Assembly: GCF_003113495.2 (NCBI RefSeq)
Contig: NZ_CP084506.1
Location: 2,542,001 to 2,606,000 of the forward strand
DNA from: Edwardsiella tarda ATCC 15947 = NBRC 105688
GTDB lineage: Bacteria > Pseudomonadota > Gammaproteobacteria > Enterobacterales > Enterobacteriaceae
Length of the DNA: 64,000 nucleotides
Reading direction: 5' to 3'
Of the stretch, positions 49,580-58,166 are shown piece after piece. The notes below the pieces were generated by a model that made no database searches, had not been told where the DNA came from, and saw only the letters and a list, made by a program, of their open reading frames with translations. A program made the position numbers and the translations under genes. The first letter of the stretch is position 1; every line of letters begins with the position of its first letter.

Positions 49580-49894
49580 ATGGCCTCCCGAAGATGGCAT
49601 ACCCCCCGCAGTCCGGGGTTGAATAATGCACCGCGTCTACGCTCATTGATCGATCAGATTGCAGAGAAGCAGCATTCTACACCGCCGCCTCCCCGCTACC
49701 GCCTACTGTTATCCCTGCTAGAGATTAGTGAGGAGATGCGTGATTTTTGTGCGCTACACGGCATCACTATCAGCGATGCGCCTTATCTGCAAGTGATGTT
49801 CGTCGGTGAGAAGATCGATCTACAGCTGCTGATCCGCTGCTTCCTGCCGGTGGAAAAACAGAGCGATTGTCTGAATAGCCTCTACCTAGCCTAG
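49580..49894 (+). CDS. Hypothetical protein, unknown family
   Basis: I do not recognise this 104-residue protein. It has a basic N-terminus (RRWHTPRSP), a helical-looking middle (RLRSLIDQIAEKQ, RYRLLLSLLEISEEMRDFCALHGI) and a hydrophobic end with SDAPYLQVMFVGEKIDLQLLIRCF. No signal peptide or membrane span. The ribosome site is weak. A near-consensus promoter lies about 190 bases upstream. It ends four bases before the ydhK stop, tail to tail. The regular codon use and lack of overlap with other genes favour a real gene. Confidence 0.6.
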   Translation: MASRRWHTPRSPGLNNAPRLRSLIDQIAEKQHSTPPPPRYRLLLSLLEISEEMRDFCALHGITISDAPYLQVMFVGEKIDLQLLIRCFLPVEKQSDCLNSLYLA

Positions 49895-49897
49895 CGC

Positions 49898-51916
49898 TTA
49901 AGCCTCATCCGCTATCGCTTCGCGTAGCGGAGTCAGCGCGCAGCAGAGACGCCAGATAACCCCGGCCAGCTCGCGTGCGCTGGGATCCGGATGGCCAGCC
50001 AGAGCGTGGCTCATCAGCGACAATTGTGCCAGCGTCTGGCTCAATCGCTCCTGGCGAACCCCCTGCTCGTTGACGATACCGCGCAGGTAGCGTAGGCAAC
50101 GATCCCGTACCCGCTCCAAGGGATCGGCATGCCTCTCCCAGCCACGCAACTGCCAAACGATATGACTACAGTTCAACAATACGGTGCCCCAGCGTAGCAA
50201 CCAGTGATGAGCCAGGCGATCCGGGCTCTGCGTCAGTTGGCTCATTCGATGGTAAATCAACGACTCATACTGCGCCTCGCTGTGGCGCGGCTGGGCGCTC
50301 AACTGCTCGATAAAGTCACGCCGCATCGCACGAATGATGCGCCGACTCTTCCGTCGATCCGAGCTAGGGTGCAAAAGCTGGAAGGCGAGCGCCGCCAACA
50401 GGACACCGACGATCTTGGCGATGGTGCCGTTCACGAAGCTCGCATAGTCATACTGCGGCGGATTCGTCACCGCCAAGAAAGAGCCCATGAACACGATCAC
50501 CTGCCCCCACAACGCCGCATGGCGCGCGCTCTGCAGCTTAAGCAGTTGCATGGTCAACAGGATCGGCGCCAGTAGCGCGCAGAATAGCCAAAACGACGCG
50601 ATCTGAATCATCAGGCCAAACTTCAGCAGGAAACAGAAGATCGACAACATGATCATCGCCTTGAATAGTGTCATCAGGCTACTCAACGGCGAGCTGACGC
50701 TGGAGTAAAGTACGCAGGTGACGGCAGCGATGGCCAAGGCCGAGGCGCCGCTATCCCATTGCGTCAGAATCCAAAAACCACACCCTACCAGTAGCGCGCA
50801 GCCGGTGCGTAGCCCGTTATAGGCGGCTTCGATGCTGTCGGTATAGTGTGTCAGGGATGGCGTCGTCGGCGCTGGGGGGAATCCATGCGTCTTCCCATCC
50901 TGCGGCGTCTGAGCGAGATAGCGTAACCAACGCTCACTGTGCAGATAGAGTTGGACGAAGTATTGCACCCGTTGACTAAAGGCCTGCAGGCGCACCCGCT
51001 CCGAGGTCTCAGCATACAACGGCGCCAGCAGACGCGCCGTCTGATAGGCATCCCCTCCCGGCTGCGAGAGACACGCCACGATCTGCGCTAATACCTCCGC
51101 CACACCCGGCGGAGCATCGGGCCAATTCTGCTGCATGCGACGAATGCCAGCGATAGCGCTGGTCATCCGCAACTGTTGATGCAGTAACGTATTGAGTAAG
51201 GGATTATGGCGCCGAAAGTGATAATGGCTCCAGAAGGCCTGAATACGGAGCAGATCCAGGGTTAAGATCTGGCGGATCACCCCCTCATGCGCCACGCGTA
51301 AGTCCTCCTCCGTCTGTGGGGCCCATAGCATCGCCGCATGTGCCATGAGGCGCTGATGCATACGCTGTAAGGCGCTCAGCAGGTTGCTGCCATCCGTGTC
51401 GTTCGGCAGGATCATCATCATCACGGCGCCACACAGCAAACCGGTGATCACCTCGCACACCCGCGCCTGAGCGATGTCGAAGATCTGCTGACTATCGCCG
51501 CTGTTCACGCAGGCAAAGGCGATGATCGCCGTGGTATACCCCGCCAGCGCGAAGGCGTAAGAGACGTTGTTACGGTGGTGATTCGCGACGTAGGTACACC
51601 AGCCAATCCAGGCGGAAATGAAGAAGGTAAATAGCCAAGGGTCATTCAAGCATTGGCCGGCGATCACCATCGCCGCGCCGGCGCCCAACAGGCTGCCGGC
51701 GATGCGCCCTAGACTCTTGCTGATCACCCCGCCGATGGTCGGAAAGCTGACCACCGCCGCCGAGGTAAAGGCCCAGTAAGGCTCATCGAGGTTCAAGGCA
51801 AAGGCGATCCACAACGCCAGACACATAGCCAGGGTGTTACGCAACGCGTAACGCCATTGCCCGGCCGTCGCCCTGCCCCATGGCGACTGACGCCATCCTG
51901 CCAGTTGCAGCCCCAT
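49898..51916 (-). CDS. ydhK: YdhK, FUSC-family efflux membrane protein
   Basis: Inner-membrane protein of the aromatic-acid exporter (FUSC) family, equivalent to AaeB. The 672-residue protein has two sets of about five to six helices (residues 25-180 and 360-520) each followed by a cytoplasmic domain, the duplicated FUSC plan. Its length matches E. coli YdhK (670). It lies ten bases after ydhJ. The first helix group holds FALNLDEPYWAFTSAAVVSFPTIG, the family motif. The substrate is unknown; weak organic acids are a guess from the family. Confidence 0.9.
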   Translation of the reverse strand: MGLQLAGWRQSPWGRATAGQWRYALRNTLAMCLALWIAFALNLDEPYWAFTSAAVVSFPTIGGVISKSLGRIAGSLLGAGAAMVIAGQCLNDPWLFTFFISAWIGWCTYVANHHRNNVSYAFALAGYTTAIIAFACVNSGDSQQIFDIAQARVCEVITGLLCGAVMMMILPNDTDGSNLLSALQRMHQRLMAHAAMLWAPQTEEDLRVAHEGVIRQILTLDLLRIQAFWSHYHFRRHNPLLNTLLHQQLRMTSAIAGIRRMQQNWPDAPPGVAEVLAQIVACLSQPGGDAYQTARLLAPLYAETSERVRLQAFSQRVQYFVQLYLHSERWLRYLAQTPQDGKTHGFPPAPTTPSLTHYTDSIEAAYNGLRTGCALLVGCGFWILTQWDSGASALAIAAVTCVLYSSVSSPLSSLMTLFKAMIMLSIFCFLLKFGLMIQIASFWLFCALLAPILLTMQLLKLQSARHAALWGQVIVFMGSFLAVTNPPQYDYASFVNGTIAKIVGVLLAALAFQLLHPSSDRRKSRRIIRAMRRDFIEQLSAQPRHSEAQYESLIYHRMSQLTQSPDRLAHHWLLRWGTVLLNCSHIVWQLRGWERHADPLERVRDRCLRYLRGIVNEQGVRQERLSQTLAQLSLMSHALAGHPDPSARELAGVIWRLCCALTPLREAIADEA

Positions 51917-51926
51917 TCCGCCGTCC

Positions 51927-52784
51927 TTACGGTTTAATGACGATGGTGCAGGTCATGCCCGACACCAACAGCGTATCCGGCTTGATATCGGACAGGGCGA
52001 TCCGTACCGGTACTCGCTGGGCTAAGCGAACCCACGGAACGCTCGGCTTGACGCTCAAGAGCAAATCTGCGCCGCGGTCGGCACTCTGATCGTAGATAGC
52101 CCGGCCAATACTCTCCACGCGCCCACGCAATGGCCTATCACCATCATATAACTGAATATCCGCGCGATCCCCCACGCGGATATGGCGCAGCTTCGTCTCC
52201 TCGAAGTACCCCATCACATAGAACGAATGGCGATCAAGGAGTGCCACCAGCGGCGTTCCCACCTGCGCATAATTACCGGCCCGCGTCTGTAGGTTGGTGA
52301 TGAAACCATCCGTCGGCGCGAGGATACGGACATGAGCCAGATCCCATTCGGCCTGCGCCACCTCCTCCTTGGCCACCCGATAGGCGGCCTGCATCGCCTG
52401 CGCAGTGAGGCGAGCCTCATCTAGTGACTCGGCCGAGATCACCTGTGCTGGCAGCCGAGCACGCCGCGCCGCCTCATGCTGCGCCTTCTCCAGATCGCTC
52501 TGAGCGCGCATCAACGCGGCATTGGCACGATCGCGCGCGATAAGGAACGGCTGACTGTCGAGGGTGAAGAGCAACTGGCCCTTCACCACCGCCTGATTAT
52601 CACGGACCGCGACCTGCGCGATACGACCGGAAACCTCCGGGGTAATCGTGACTAATTCGGCGCGCACCCGGCCATCGCGGGTCCAAGGCGACTGCATGTA
52701 ATAATTCCACAGCCAGCCACCCGCACACAGGGCAATGGCACAGACAATCACGCTAGAGAAGTACTTGAGGGAGTGCAGTTTCAT
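51927..52784 (-). CDS. ydhJ: YdhJ, HlyD-type periplasmic adaptor
   Basis: Membrane fusion protein that partners YdhK. The 285-residue protein has an N-terminal anchor helix (about 8-27), a biotinyl-lipoyl-like half (ITPEVSGRIAQVAVRDNQAVVKGQLLF, read in pieces), a helical hairpin (about 75-140) and the second lipoyl half with ILAPTDGFITNLQTRAGNYAQVG. The length equals E. coli YdhJ. It lies between ydhI and ydhK in one operon. Confidence 0.92.
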   Translation of the reverse strand: MKLHSLKYFSSVIVCAIALCAGGWLWNYYMQSPWTRDGRVRAELVTITPEVSGRIAQVAVRDNQAVVKGQLLFTLDSQPFLIARDRANAALMRAQSDLEKAQHEAARRARLPAQVISAESLDEARLTAQAMQAAYRVAKEEVAQAEWDLAHVRILAPTDGFITNLQTRAGNYAQVGTPLVALLDRHSFYVMGYFEETKLRHIRVGDRADIQLYDGDRPLRGRVESIGRAIYDQSADRGADLLLSVKPSVPWVRLAQRVPVRIALSDIKPDTLLVSGMTCTIVIKP

Positions 52785-52790
52785 GAGACG

Positions 52791-53021
52791 CTATCCGCCG
52801 ATCAGGAGCAGGGCAAAGGCCAGGACGATGCAGATCACCAACAAAGCGAGATCGCACAGCGTGGGATGCCAGATCGCGCCGCCATAGATCTGCGCGCGCA
52901 ACAGGCGATGCAGTAGCAACCAGCCGAATAACCCGAGGGCGATCGCCTTAAATAGCGGCGGAAAGTACAACGCGGCCCCGACGACCAAATCGCTCAGGGG
53001 GAAAAAGGGAGACATCACCAT
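52791..53021 (-). CDS. ydhI: YdhI, DUF1656 small membrane protein
   Basis: First gene of the ydhIJK operon. The 76-residue protein matches E. coli YdhI: DLVVGAALYFPPLFKAIALG, WLLLHRLLRAQIYGG, and AIWHPTLCDLALLVICI. Two membrane helices are predicted, with YFPP in the first. It is the AaeX-type subunit of these exporters. The start could be the second Met (53015). In E. coli slyA is divergent from this operon; it is not here. Confidence 0.92.
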   Translation of the reverse strand: MVMSPFFPLSDLVVGAALYFPPLFKAIALGLFGWLLLHRLLRAQIYGGAIWHPTLCDLALLVICIVLAFALLLIGG

Positions 53022-53309
53022 CGCTACACCGCAAACTCCCCCGCCTTCTCACCCTGCGCCTGATAGGTAGCGTACGCGCGGCAAGTGAGTGACAGCAGGC
53101 AGTAATTAATCAACGTGAGATAATGTTAGCACGCAAAGTATAATTGACGATTATTTTTCTGTGCCTTCTTCCCCTCTTCGCCGACCATGCCCATGCCCAT
53201 GCCCAGTGATGAGCGCCGCCTACGCCAGACAATAAAGCCATAGATTGCTTTTTGAACTCTCTCACATTTCATCGCTAAACATATTGAAGGATTACTCCAA
53301 AGATCATTT

Positions 53310-53332
53310 TATAATGGAGCAATACTACAAAG
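53310..53332 (+). promoter_or_regulatory. nanM promoter -10 with overlapping palindromic operator
   Basis: TATAAT at 53310-53315 runs straight into the imperfect palindrome TGGAGC AAT ACTACA. Twelve of 15 bases equal the perfect palindrome before nanA, placed the same way on its -10 box. A further half-site (reverse of TGGAGTAA) lies at 53292-53299. A good -35 is not evident at 17 bases. It is a candidate site for the RpiR-family regulator of the cluster. Confidence 0.6.
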
Positions 53333-53430
53333 ACAGCGTCATCATGCCGCGTAGGGGCGACGAGTGTGCCACAACTGGAACCGTCATCGTGTTATTTACG
53401 CGTCATTACTCTTTTATCATAGGAGTGTTT

Positions 53431-54585
53431 ATGTCTAGGTTAACACCGTCTACTACGCGGCTGATCGCCGCCTTAGTCGTCTCACTTGCAGTTATTCCGA
53501 CACTGCGCGCGGAATCGCTACCGCGCTTACCCCAACCTCTCAAGGCGGGAACCGGCGCCATCCTAAACGAAGTTATTTATATTGGTTTAGGTAGTGCGAA
53601 TAAATCCTGGTATCGCCTGGATAAACGATCCGAGGAGAAACGTTGGCAACCTATCGCTGAATTCCCCGGTAGCCCTCGCGATCAGGCCATCACCCTGGCG
53701 CTGAATAATAGTCTCTATGTCTTTGGTGGTAGCGGTAACGTGACGGAGCAAGATGCGACGCCCTCGGTACTCAGTGATATTTATCGTTATGATCCGGCCA
53801 ACGATCGCTGGCAGAAAATTGCCAGCCATCCTCCGCGCGGATTGGTCGGCCATGCTGGTGTCGCCCTCAACGCAAATCAGGGGCTATTGCTCGGCGGCGT
53901 CAATAAGGCCATCTTTGATGGCTATCTGCGTGATATCAACGCGCATAAAGACGATAAAAAAGCTAGCGAAGCCATTATCCAAAATTATTTTAATAAACCT
54001 AGCGAAGACTATTTCTTTAGCCGCGAGGCGCTGCTGTACGATGCGAAAAATAATCAGTGGCACGCCTTAGGCATTACTCCCTTTGCCGGTACGGCCGGTT
54101 CGGCCCTAGTCCGTAGCGGCGAACGCATCACGCTAATCAATGGTGAGATCAAGCCGGGTCTGCGTACCGACGCTATCCATTACGGACTCTGGTCACAGGA
54201 CAAGTTACGCTGGACCGGAGAGGCCCGGTTGCCTGCCCCTCCGGGAGCCCCGCTCCAAGAGGGACTCGCCGGGGCCTACGCGGGTTACAGCCATGGCACC
54301 TTACTGGTGGCTGGCGGGGCCAATTTCCCCGGCGCTCGGGCTAACTACCGTCAGCACCACTACTACGCCCATCAGGGACTGACCAAGACTTATCAACGCG
54401 CGATTTTCGCTCAACACGGCGAGACCTGGCGTGCCATCGGCGAGCTCCCACAGCCGCTGGGCTATGGGGTCACGATCAGCGATGGCGAGACGCTGTACTT
54501 GATCGGCGGTGAGACATCACAGGGTCAAGCGGTGGATTCGGTCATTGGCCTGAGTCTGCGCAACGGTCATCTCACCATCGAATAA
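53431..54585 (+). CDS. nanM: N-acetylneuraminate epimerase (mutarotase) NanM
   Basis: NanM speeds conversion of alpha- to beta-N-acetylneuraminic acid in the periplasm, helping uptake of sialic acid freed by host sialidases. The start ATG has AGGAG five bases upstream and gives 384 residues with a signal peptide ending near ALRAE. It forms a Kelch beta-propeller; visible blades include LYVFGGSGNV, HAGVALNANQGLLLGGVNKAIFDG and YGVTISDGETLYLIGGETSQG. E. coli NanM has a similar length. The 180-base leader between the operator and start is long. It is the first gene of the sialic acid cluster. Confidence 0.95.
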   Translation: MSRLTPSTTRLIAALVVSLAVIPTLRAESLPRLPQPLKAGTGAILNEVIYIGLGSANKSWYRLDKRSEEKRWQPIAEFPGSPRDQAITLALNNSLYVFGGSGNVTEQDATPSVLSDIYRYDPANDRWQKIASHPPRGLVGHAGVALNANQGLLLGGVNKAIFDGYLRDINAHKDDKKASEAIIQNYFNKPSEDYFFSREALLYDAKNNQWHALGITPFAGTAGSALVRSGERITLINGEIKPGLRTDAIHYGLWSQDKLRWTGEARLPAPPGAPLQEGLAGAYAGYSHGTLLVAGGANFPGARANYRQHHYYAHQGLTKTYQRAIFAQHGETWRAIGELPQPLGYGVTISDGETLYLIGGETSQGQAVDSVIGLSLRNGHLTIE

Positions 54586-54619
54586 TCACGGCGATGCCGT
54601 AGCCATTTTCTTTGCATGG

Positions 54620-54654
54620 CCGCCATAGCACACGCTAGCGATGCGCTATGGCGG
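54620..54654 (+). other. Inverted repeat between nanM and nanC
   Basis: CCGCCATAGC and GCTATGGCGG form a perfect 10-bp stem with a 15-base loop. There is no T run. It may act as a processing or stability element separating expression of the soluble mutarotase and the channel. Confidence 0.55.
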
Positions 54655-54711
54655 AGGGTAACAGACGACCAATTATCAAAAAATACTTATCAATATCTCT
54701 GGGAATATAAA

Positions 54712-55407
54712 ATGAAAAAAGAAATTATCTCGCTGACCTTGGCGGTGGCCACATTAGGCCTCCCTTGTGCGCTCTCCGCCACTACATTAGATTTTCGCCA
54801 TGAATATGCAGACACGACACGTATTCATAAAGATCGTATCGCGATTATTCAAAGCTTTGCCAATGGCATCGGTTTCTATGTCGATGCCAGCGTTAAATCG
54901 GGTGGGGTAAATAGCGAACAGGATAAGTTTCTGAGTGACCTCGTCACCAACGCCGTAGAAATGGGACTGAGTTATAACTACCAACTTAATCAGAATATCA
55001 GCCTACAGCCAGGTATTATCTTTGAAAGTGGTAGCGACACCGCCATCTATAAACCCTATCTACGCGCGCAATACCGTTTCGACAATGGCCTCTACCTCGC
55101 CGGGCGTTATCGTTACGACTATGCGCGCAAGACACAAGATGGCAGTGATGATGAAAAGACGAATCGCCTGGATGGATATATCGGCTACAACTTCAACTCC
55201 GCGCGTGTGGAATATAACTACACACAAATGTATAGCGATGCGCTGAAATATGACAATAAGAAGACTAACTACGAACATAACGTCGCCTTCTCTTATCGGA
55301 TCAATGAAATGTTCACGCCTTATATTGAGGTCGGCAACGTCGCAGTCAATAAAAATAGCGATGCACGTCAGACACGCTACCGTGTAGGACTGCAATATCA
55401 CTTTTAA
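54712..55407 (+). CDS. nanC: N-acetylneuraminate outer-membrane channel (KdgM family)
   Basis: NanC is a monomeric 12-stranded beta-barrel that lets sialic acid and acidic oligosaccharides through the outer membrane. The start MKKEIISLTLAVATLGLPCALSA gives a 231-residue precursor with a signal peptide. The mature part begins TTLDFRHEY as in KdgM/NanC, alternates strand residues, and ends YRVGLQYHF with the terminal Phe required for barrel assembly. KdgM itself is an alternative specificity, but location next to nanM favours sialate. Confidence 0.9.
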   Translation: MKKEIISLTLAVATLGLPCALSATTLDFRHEYADTTRIHKDRIAIIQSFANGIGFYVDASVKSGGVNSEQDKFLSDLVTNAVEMGLSYNYQLNQNISLQPGIIFESGSDTAIYKPYLRAQYRFDNGLYLAGRYRYDYARKTQDGSDDEKTNRLDGYIGYNFNSARVEYNYTQMYSDALKYDNKKTNYEHNVAFSYRINEMFTPYIEVGNVAVNKNSDARQTRYRVGLQYHF

Positions 55408-55418
55408 TCCTCCCACCG

Positions 55419-55442
55419 CAGGCGCCAGGGACACGGCGCCTG
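55419..55442 (+). other. Inverted repeat after nanC
   Basis: CAGGCGCC and GGCGCCTG, perfect over 8 bp with an 8-base loop, lie directly past the nanC stop. A T run is missing. It may partially uncouple nanC from the symporter gene. Confidence 0.55.
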
Positions 55443-55500
55443 TACTAACACGCCACATAGCACCACGGCGCGTTCTCCCAGCCAATGACAGGAGTGACAT

Positions 55501-56982
55501 ATGCAAGCTCATGACTTCGGATGGCTAAACTACACCGTCCTGTTCTGTTACCTACTGGCAATCATGTCGGTGGGCATGTACTTTGCGAAACGGCAGAAAA
55601 CAGCGGATGACTATTTTCGTGCCGGCGGTCGGATCCCCGGCTGGGCCGCGGGCATCTCCGTGTTCGCCACTACCCTCAGCTCCATCACCTTCATGTCGAT
55701 CCCGGCCAAAACCTACACCGCCGACTGGACCTTCATCATCGGCCAATATTTGGTGATCGCCATTCTGCCGCTGGTGTTCTACTTCTATATTCCGTTCTTC
55801 CGCAAGTTGAAGATCACCTCGGCCTATGAGTATCTGGAGGCGCGTTTCGATGTCCGTAGCCGCCTGTTCGCCAGCCTCTCCTTCATGTTGTTTCATATCG
55901 GACGGGTCGCCATCATCACCTACCTGACCGTACTGGCGTTACGGCCCTTCATCACCCTCGATCCCACGCTACTGGTGTTGCTGATCAGCATCCTATGCAT
56001 CATCTATACCTGGATGGGGGGCATCGAAGGGGTGATCTGGACTGACGTGATCCAAGGCCTGCTGCTCTCTCTGGGGGCACTGCTGATCCTCCTCATGATT
56101 TGCTGGAAGGTGGAGGGTGGGATCGTCGAGATCTACCACGCTACCGCTAGCGCCGACAAGTTCTTCCCGGCCAGCCAATGGCACTGGAGCTGGACCGATA
56201 GCACCATCCCGGTGCTGACCATTGGCTTCCTGTTCGCCAACATCCAGCAGTTTACCGCCAGCCAAGATGTGGTTCAGCGCTATATCGTCACCGACTCCAT
56301 CGAGCAGACCAAGCAGACGCTGATCACCAACGCCAAGCTGGTCGCCGTCATGCCCCTCATCTTCTTCGCCATCGGCTCGGCGTTATTTGTCTACTACCAG
56401 CAACATCCCCAACTGCTGCCAAAAGAGTTCAACAGCGGCGGCATCCTGCCACTCTTCGTGGTGACGCAGATGCCAAGCGGCATCGCCGGGTTGATCATCG
56501 CCGCCATCTTTGCCGCGGCGCAGTCCAGCATCTCCAGTAGCCTGAACAGTATCTCCAGTTGCTTCAACTCCGACATCTATGTGCGTCTCAGCCGCCAAGA
56601 GCGCAGCACGGCGCAGAAGATGAAGCTGGCGCGCTTGGTGATCATCATTGCCGGTTTGCTGAGCAGCCTGGCCACGTTATGGTTGGTGTACGCCAACGAA
56701 TCGGAGGTGTGGGACGCCTTCAACAGCCTGATTGGTCTGATGGGCGGCCCGATGACGGGCCTGTTTATGCTGGGGATCTTCTGTAAACGCGCCAATGCCG
56801 GCAGTGCCGTCGTCGGCATCCTGGTGAGCGTCATCGCGGTGCTGCTGGCACGCTACGCCAGCGATCTCAACTTCTTCTTCTACGGTGTCATCGGGGCACT
56901 GGCGGTCGTGATCGCGGGCGGGCTCAGCGCGCCGTTATTCCCCCCCGCGAAACAACTCCGCCTCGACCAGGATCAGGCTTAG
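55501..56982 (+). CDS. siaT: Sodium/sialic acid symporter, SiaT-type (SSS family)
   Basis: A sodium:solute symporter of 493 residues with about 13 helices. Residues recalled as sialic-acid ligands in the Proteus mirabilis SiaT structure are found at the same numbers here: Thr 58, Ser 60, Thr 63 (TTLSSIT), Phe 78, Gln 82 and Arg 135 (FHIGR). The Ser-rich run SSISSSLNSISSCF in helix 8 fits the sodium sites. It replaces the E. coli MFS transporter NanT. The assignment to sialic acid rests on this match and on the neighbours nanM, nanC and nanA. A clear terminator follows. Confidence 0.88.
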   Translation: MQAHDFGWLNYTVLFCYLLAIMSVGMYFAKRQKTADDYFRAGGRIPGWAAGISVFATTLSSITFMSIPAKTYTADWTFIIGQYLVIAILPLVFYFYIPFFRKLKITSAYEYLEARFDVRSRLFASLSFMLFHIGRVAIITYLTVLALRPFITLDPTLLVLLISILCIIYTWMGGIEGVIWTDVIQGLLLSLGALLILLMICWKVEGGIVEIYHATASADKFFPASQWHWSWTDSTIPVLTIGFLFANIQQFTASQDVVQRYIVTDSIEQTKQTLITNAKLVAVMPLIFFAIGSALFVYYQQHPQLLPKEFNSGGILPLFVVTQMPSGIAGLIIAAIFAAAQSSISSSLNSISSCFNSDIYVRLSRQERSTAQKMKLARLVIIIAGLLSSLATLWLVYANESEVWDAFNSLIGLMGGPMTGLFMLGIFCKRANAGSAVVGILVSVIAVLLARYASDLNFFFYGVIGALAVVIAGGLSAPLFPPAKQLRLDQDQA

Positions 56983-57003
56983 CGCCTCCCCCTCTGCCCG
57001 CCC

Positions 57004-57031
57004 AGCCCGGCAGCGCCGGGCTTCTTTTTTT
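57004..57031 (+). terminator. Terminator after siaT
   Basis: A perfect 8-bp stem (AGCCCGGC / GCCGGGCT) with a 3-base loop, then TC and seven T. It ends the nanM-nanC-siaT unit and separates the regulator gene. Confidence 0.92.
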
Positions 57032-57125
57032 AGCCGTCGTTATTTGCTACGCTACTTCCCGATACCGCAACCCCCCTGTTGCCGCGCCGCCGGACGGTGC
57101 TGTTCATCAATCAAGGCGCCCTCTC

Positions 57126-58010
57126 ATGAAGGATTCTCAGCAGATTCGACTACAACCCGGTAAGATCCTCGATACCCTTTCCGCTATGCGCAACAGCCTG
57201 ACACGCGTGTCTCAGCGCATCGCCGACTATATCCTGGCCGAGCCCACACAGGTAAGCCAGCTCTCGATTGCCCAGTTGGCGCAGGCCACACAGGCCGGAG
57301 AGGCGACGGTGATCCGTTTCTGCCGCACCCTCGGCTACAAGGGCTTCCAAGATTTTAAACTGGATCTGGCGATCGAGTTGGCGCGCAACGACGATGAAGA
57401 AACACCGTTGCTCGACGCTGAAATCGCCGATGATGACGATCTGCTGACTATCGGCCGTAAGCTCCAGAATGCGATCAACTGTGTCCTGTCGGAGACGCTG
57501 AATCTGTTGGATATGGCCCAGGTACAGGCGGCGGTAGACGCGATTCGCCAGGCCAACACCTTGTTTATCTGCGGCGTCGGCTCCTCCGGCATCACCGCAG
57601 AGGACATGAAAAACAAGCTGATGCGCATCGGCTACCGCGTTAACAGCACCAGCAACAACCATTTCATGTATATGCAGGCCACACTGCTGCAACCGGGTGA
57701 CGTCGCCATCGCCATTAGCCACTCCGGCGCCTCACCGGAGACGGTACAGACCCTCAAGCTGGCGCGTGAGGCAGGCGCGTGCACGATCGCCTTAACGCAC
57801 AACCTCGGCTCGGCATTGATGCGCTACGCCGATATCAGCCTGATTAACGGCAACCAACAGGGCAAACTGCAGGGTGACTCGATTGGTACCAAGACCGCCC
57901 AACTCTTCGTGCTGGATCTCCTGTATACCTTACTCGTTCAGGCCGAGCCACAACGCAGCGCGCAAAAGCTGCGTACCCTAGAGGCCCTGCGTAGCGCCAA
58001 GTCCTTGTAA
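57126..58010 (+). CDS. RpiR-family transcriptional regulator, likely of sialic acid genes
   Basis: A 294-residue regulator with an N-terminal helix-turn-helix of the RpiR type (residues about 15-90; SIAQLAQATQAGEATVIRFCRTLGYKGFQDF, given in parts) and a C-terminal sugar-isomerase (SIS) domain (about 130-270; FICGVGSSGITAEDMKNKLM and ISHSGASPETV), which binds sugar phosphates. In Haemophilus and Vibrio the sialic acid regulators SiaR/NanR are of this family, while E. coli NanR is a GntR protein. The likely effector is an amino-sugar phosphate. It lies between siaT and nanA on the same strand. Confidence 0.88.
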   Translation: MKDSQQIRLQPGKILDTLSAMRNSLTRVSQRIADYILAEPTQVSQLSIAQLAQATQAGEATVIRFCRTLGYKGFQDFKLDLAIELARNDDEETPLLDAEIADDDDLLTIGRKLQNAINCVLSETLNLLDMAQVQAAVDAIRQANTLFICGVGSSGITAEDMKNKLMRIGYRVNSTSNNHFMYMQATLLQPGDVAIAISHSGASPETVQTLKLAREAGACTIALTHNLGSALMRYADISLINGNQQGKLQGDSIGTKTAQLFVLDLLYTLLVQAEPQRSAQKLRTLEALRSAKSL

Positions 58011-58078
58011 CGTTCCGCCAGCAACAGCGCGCATGGTCACATTTTATGTCACGCATATGTCGTGACCTCATGCGGCGG

Positions 58079-58124
58079 TTGCCTCGGCGTCACCCGCCAT
58101 CTAAAATGGAGTAAAACTCCATTT
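58079..58124 (+). promoter_or_regulatory. nanA promoter with perfect palindromic operator
   Basis: TTGCCT at 58079-58084, 17 bases, TAAAAT at 58102-58107. A perfect inverted repeat at 58104-58124 (AAATGGAGT, AAA, ACTCCATTT) covers the end of the -10 box and the expected start point. The same element with three changes overlaps the nanM -10. Binding there would block RNA polymerase. Confidence 0.72.
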
Positions 58125-58166
58125 GCACGCAAACCAAAACAACATAACTCCATCAAGGAGGCTGGA

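Noticed and set aside
58041..58066. A CRP site before nanA, suggested by GTCACG and CGTGAC
   Set aside because: The arms form a repeat but do not fit TGTGA-N6-TCACA in sequence or spacing.
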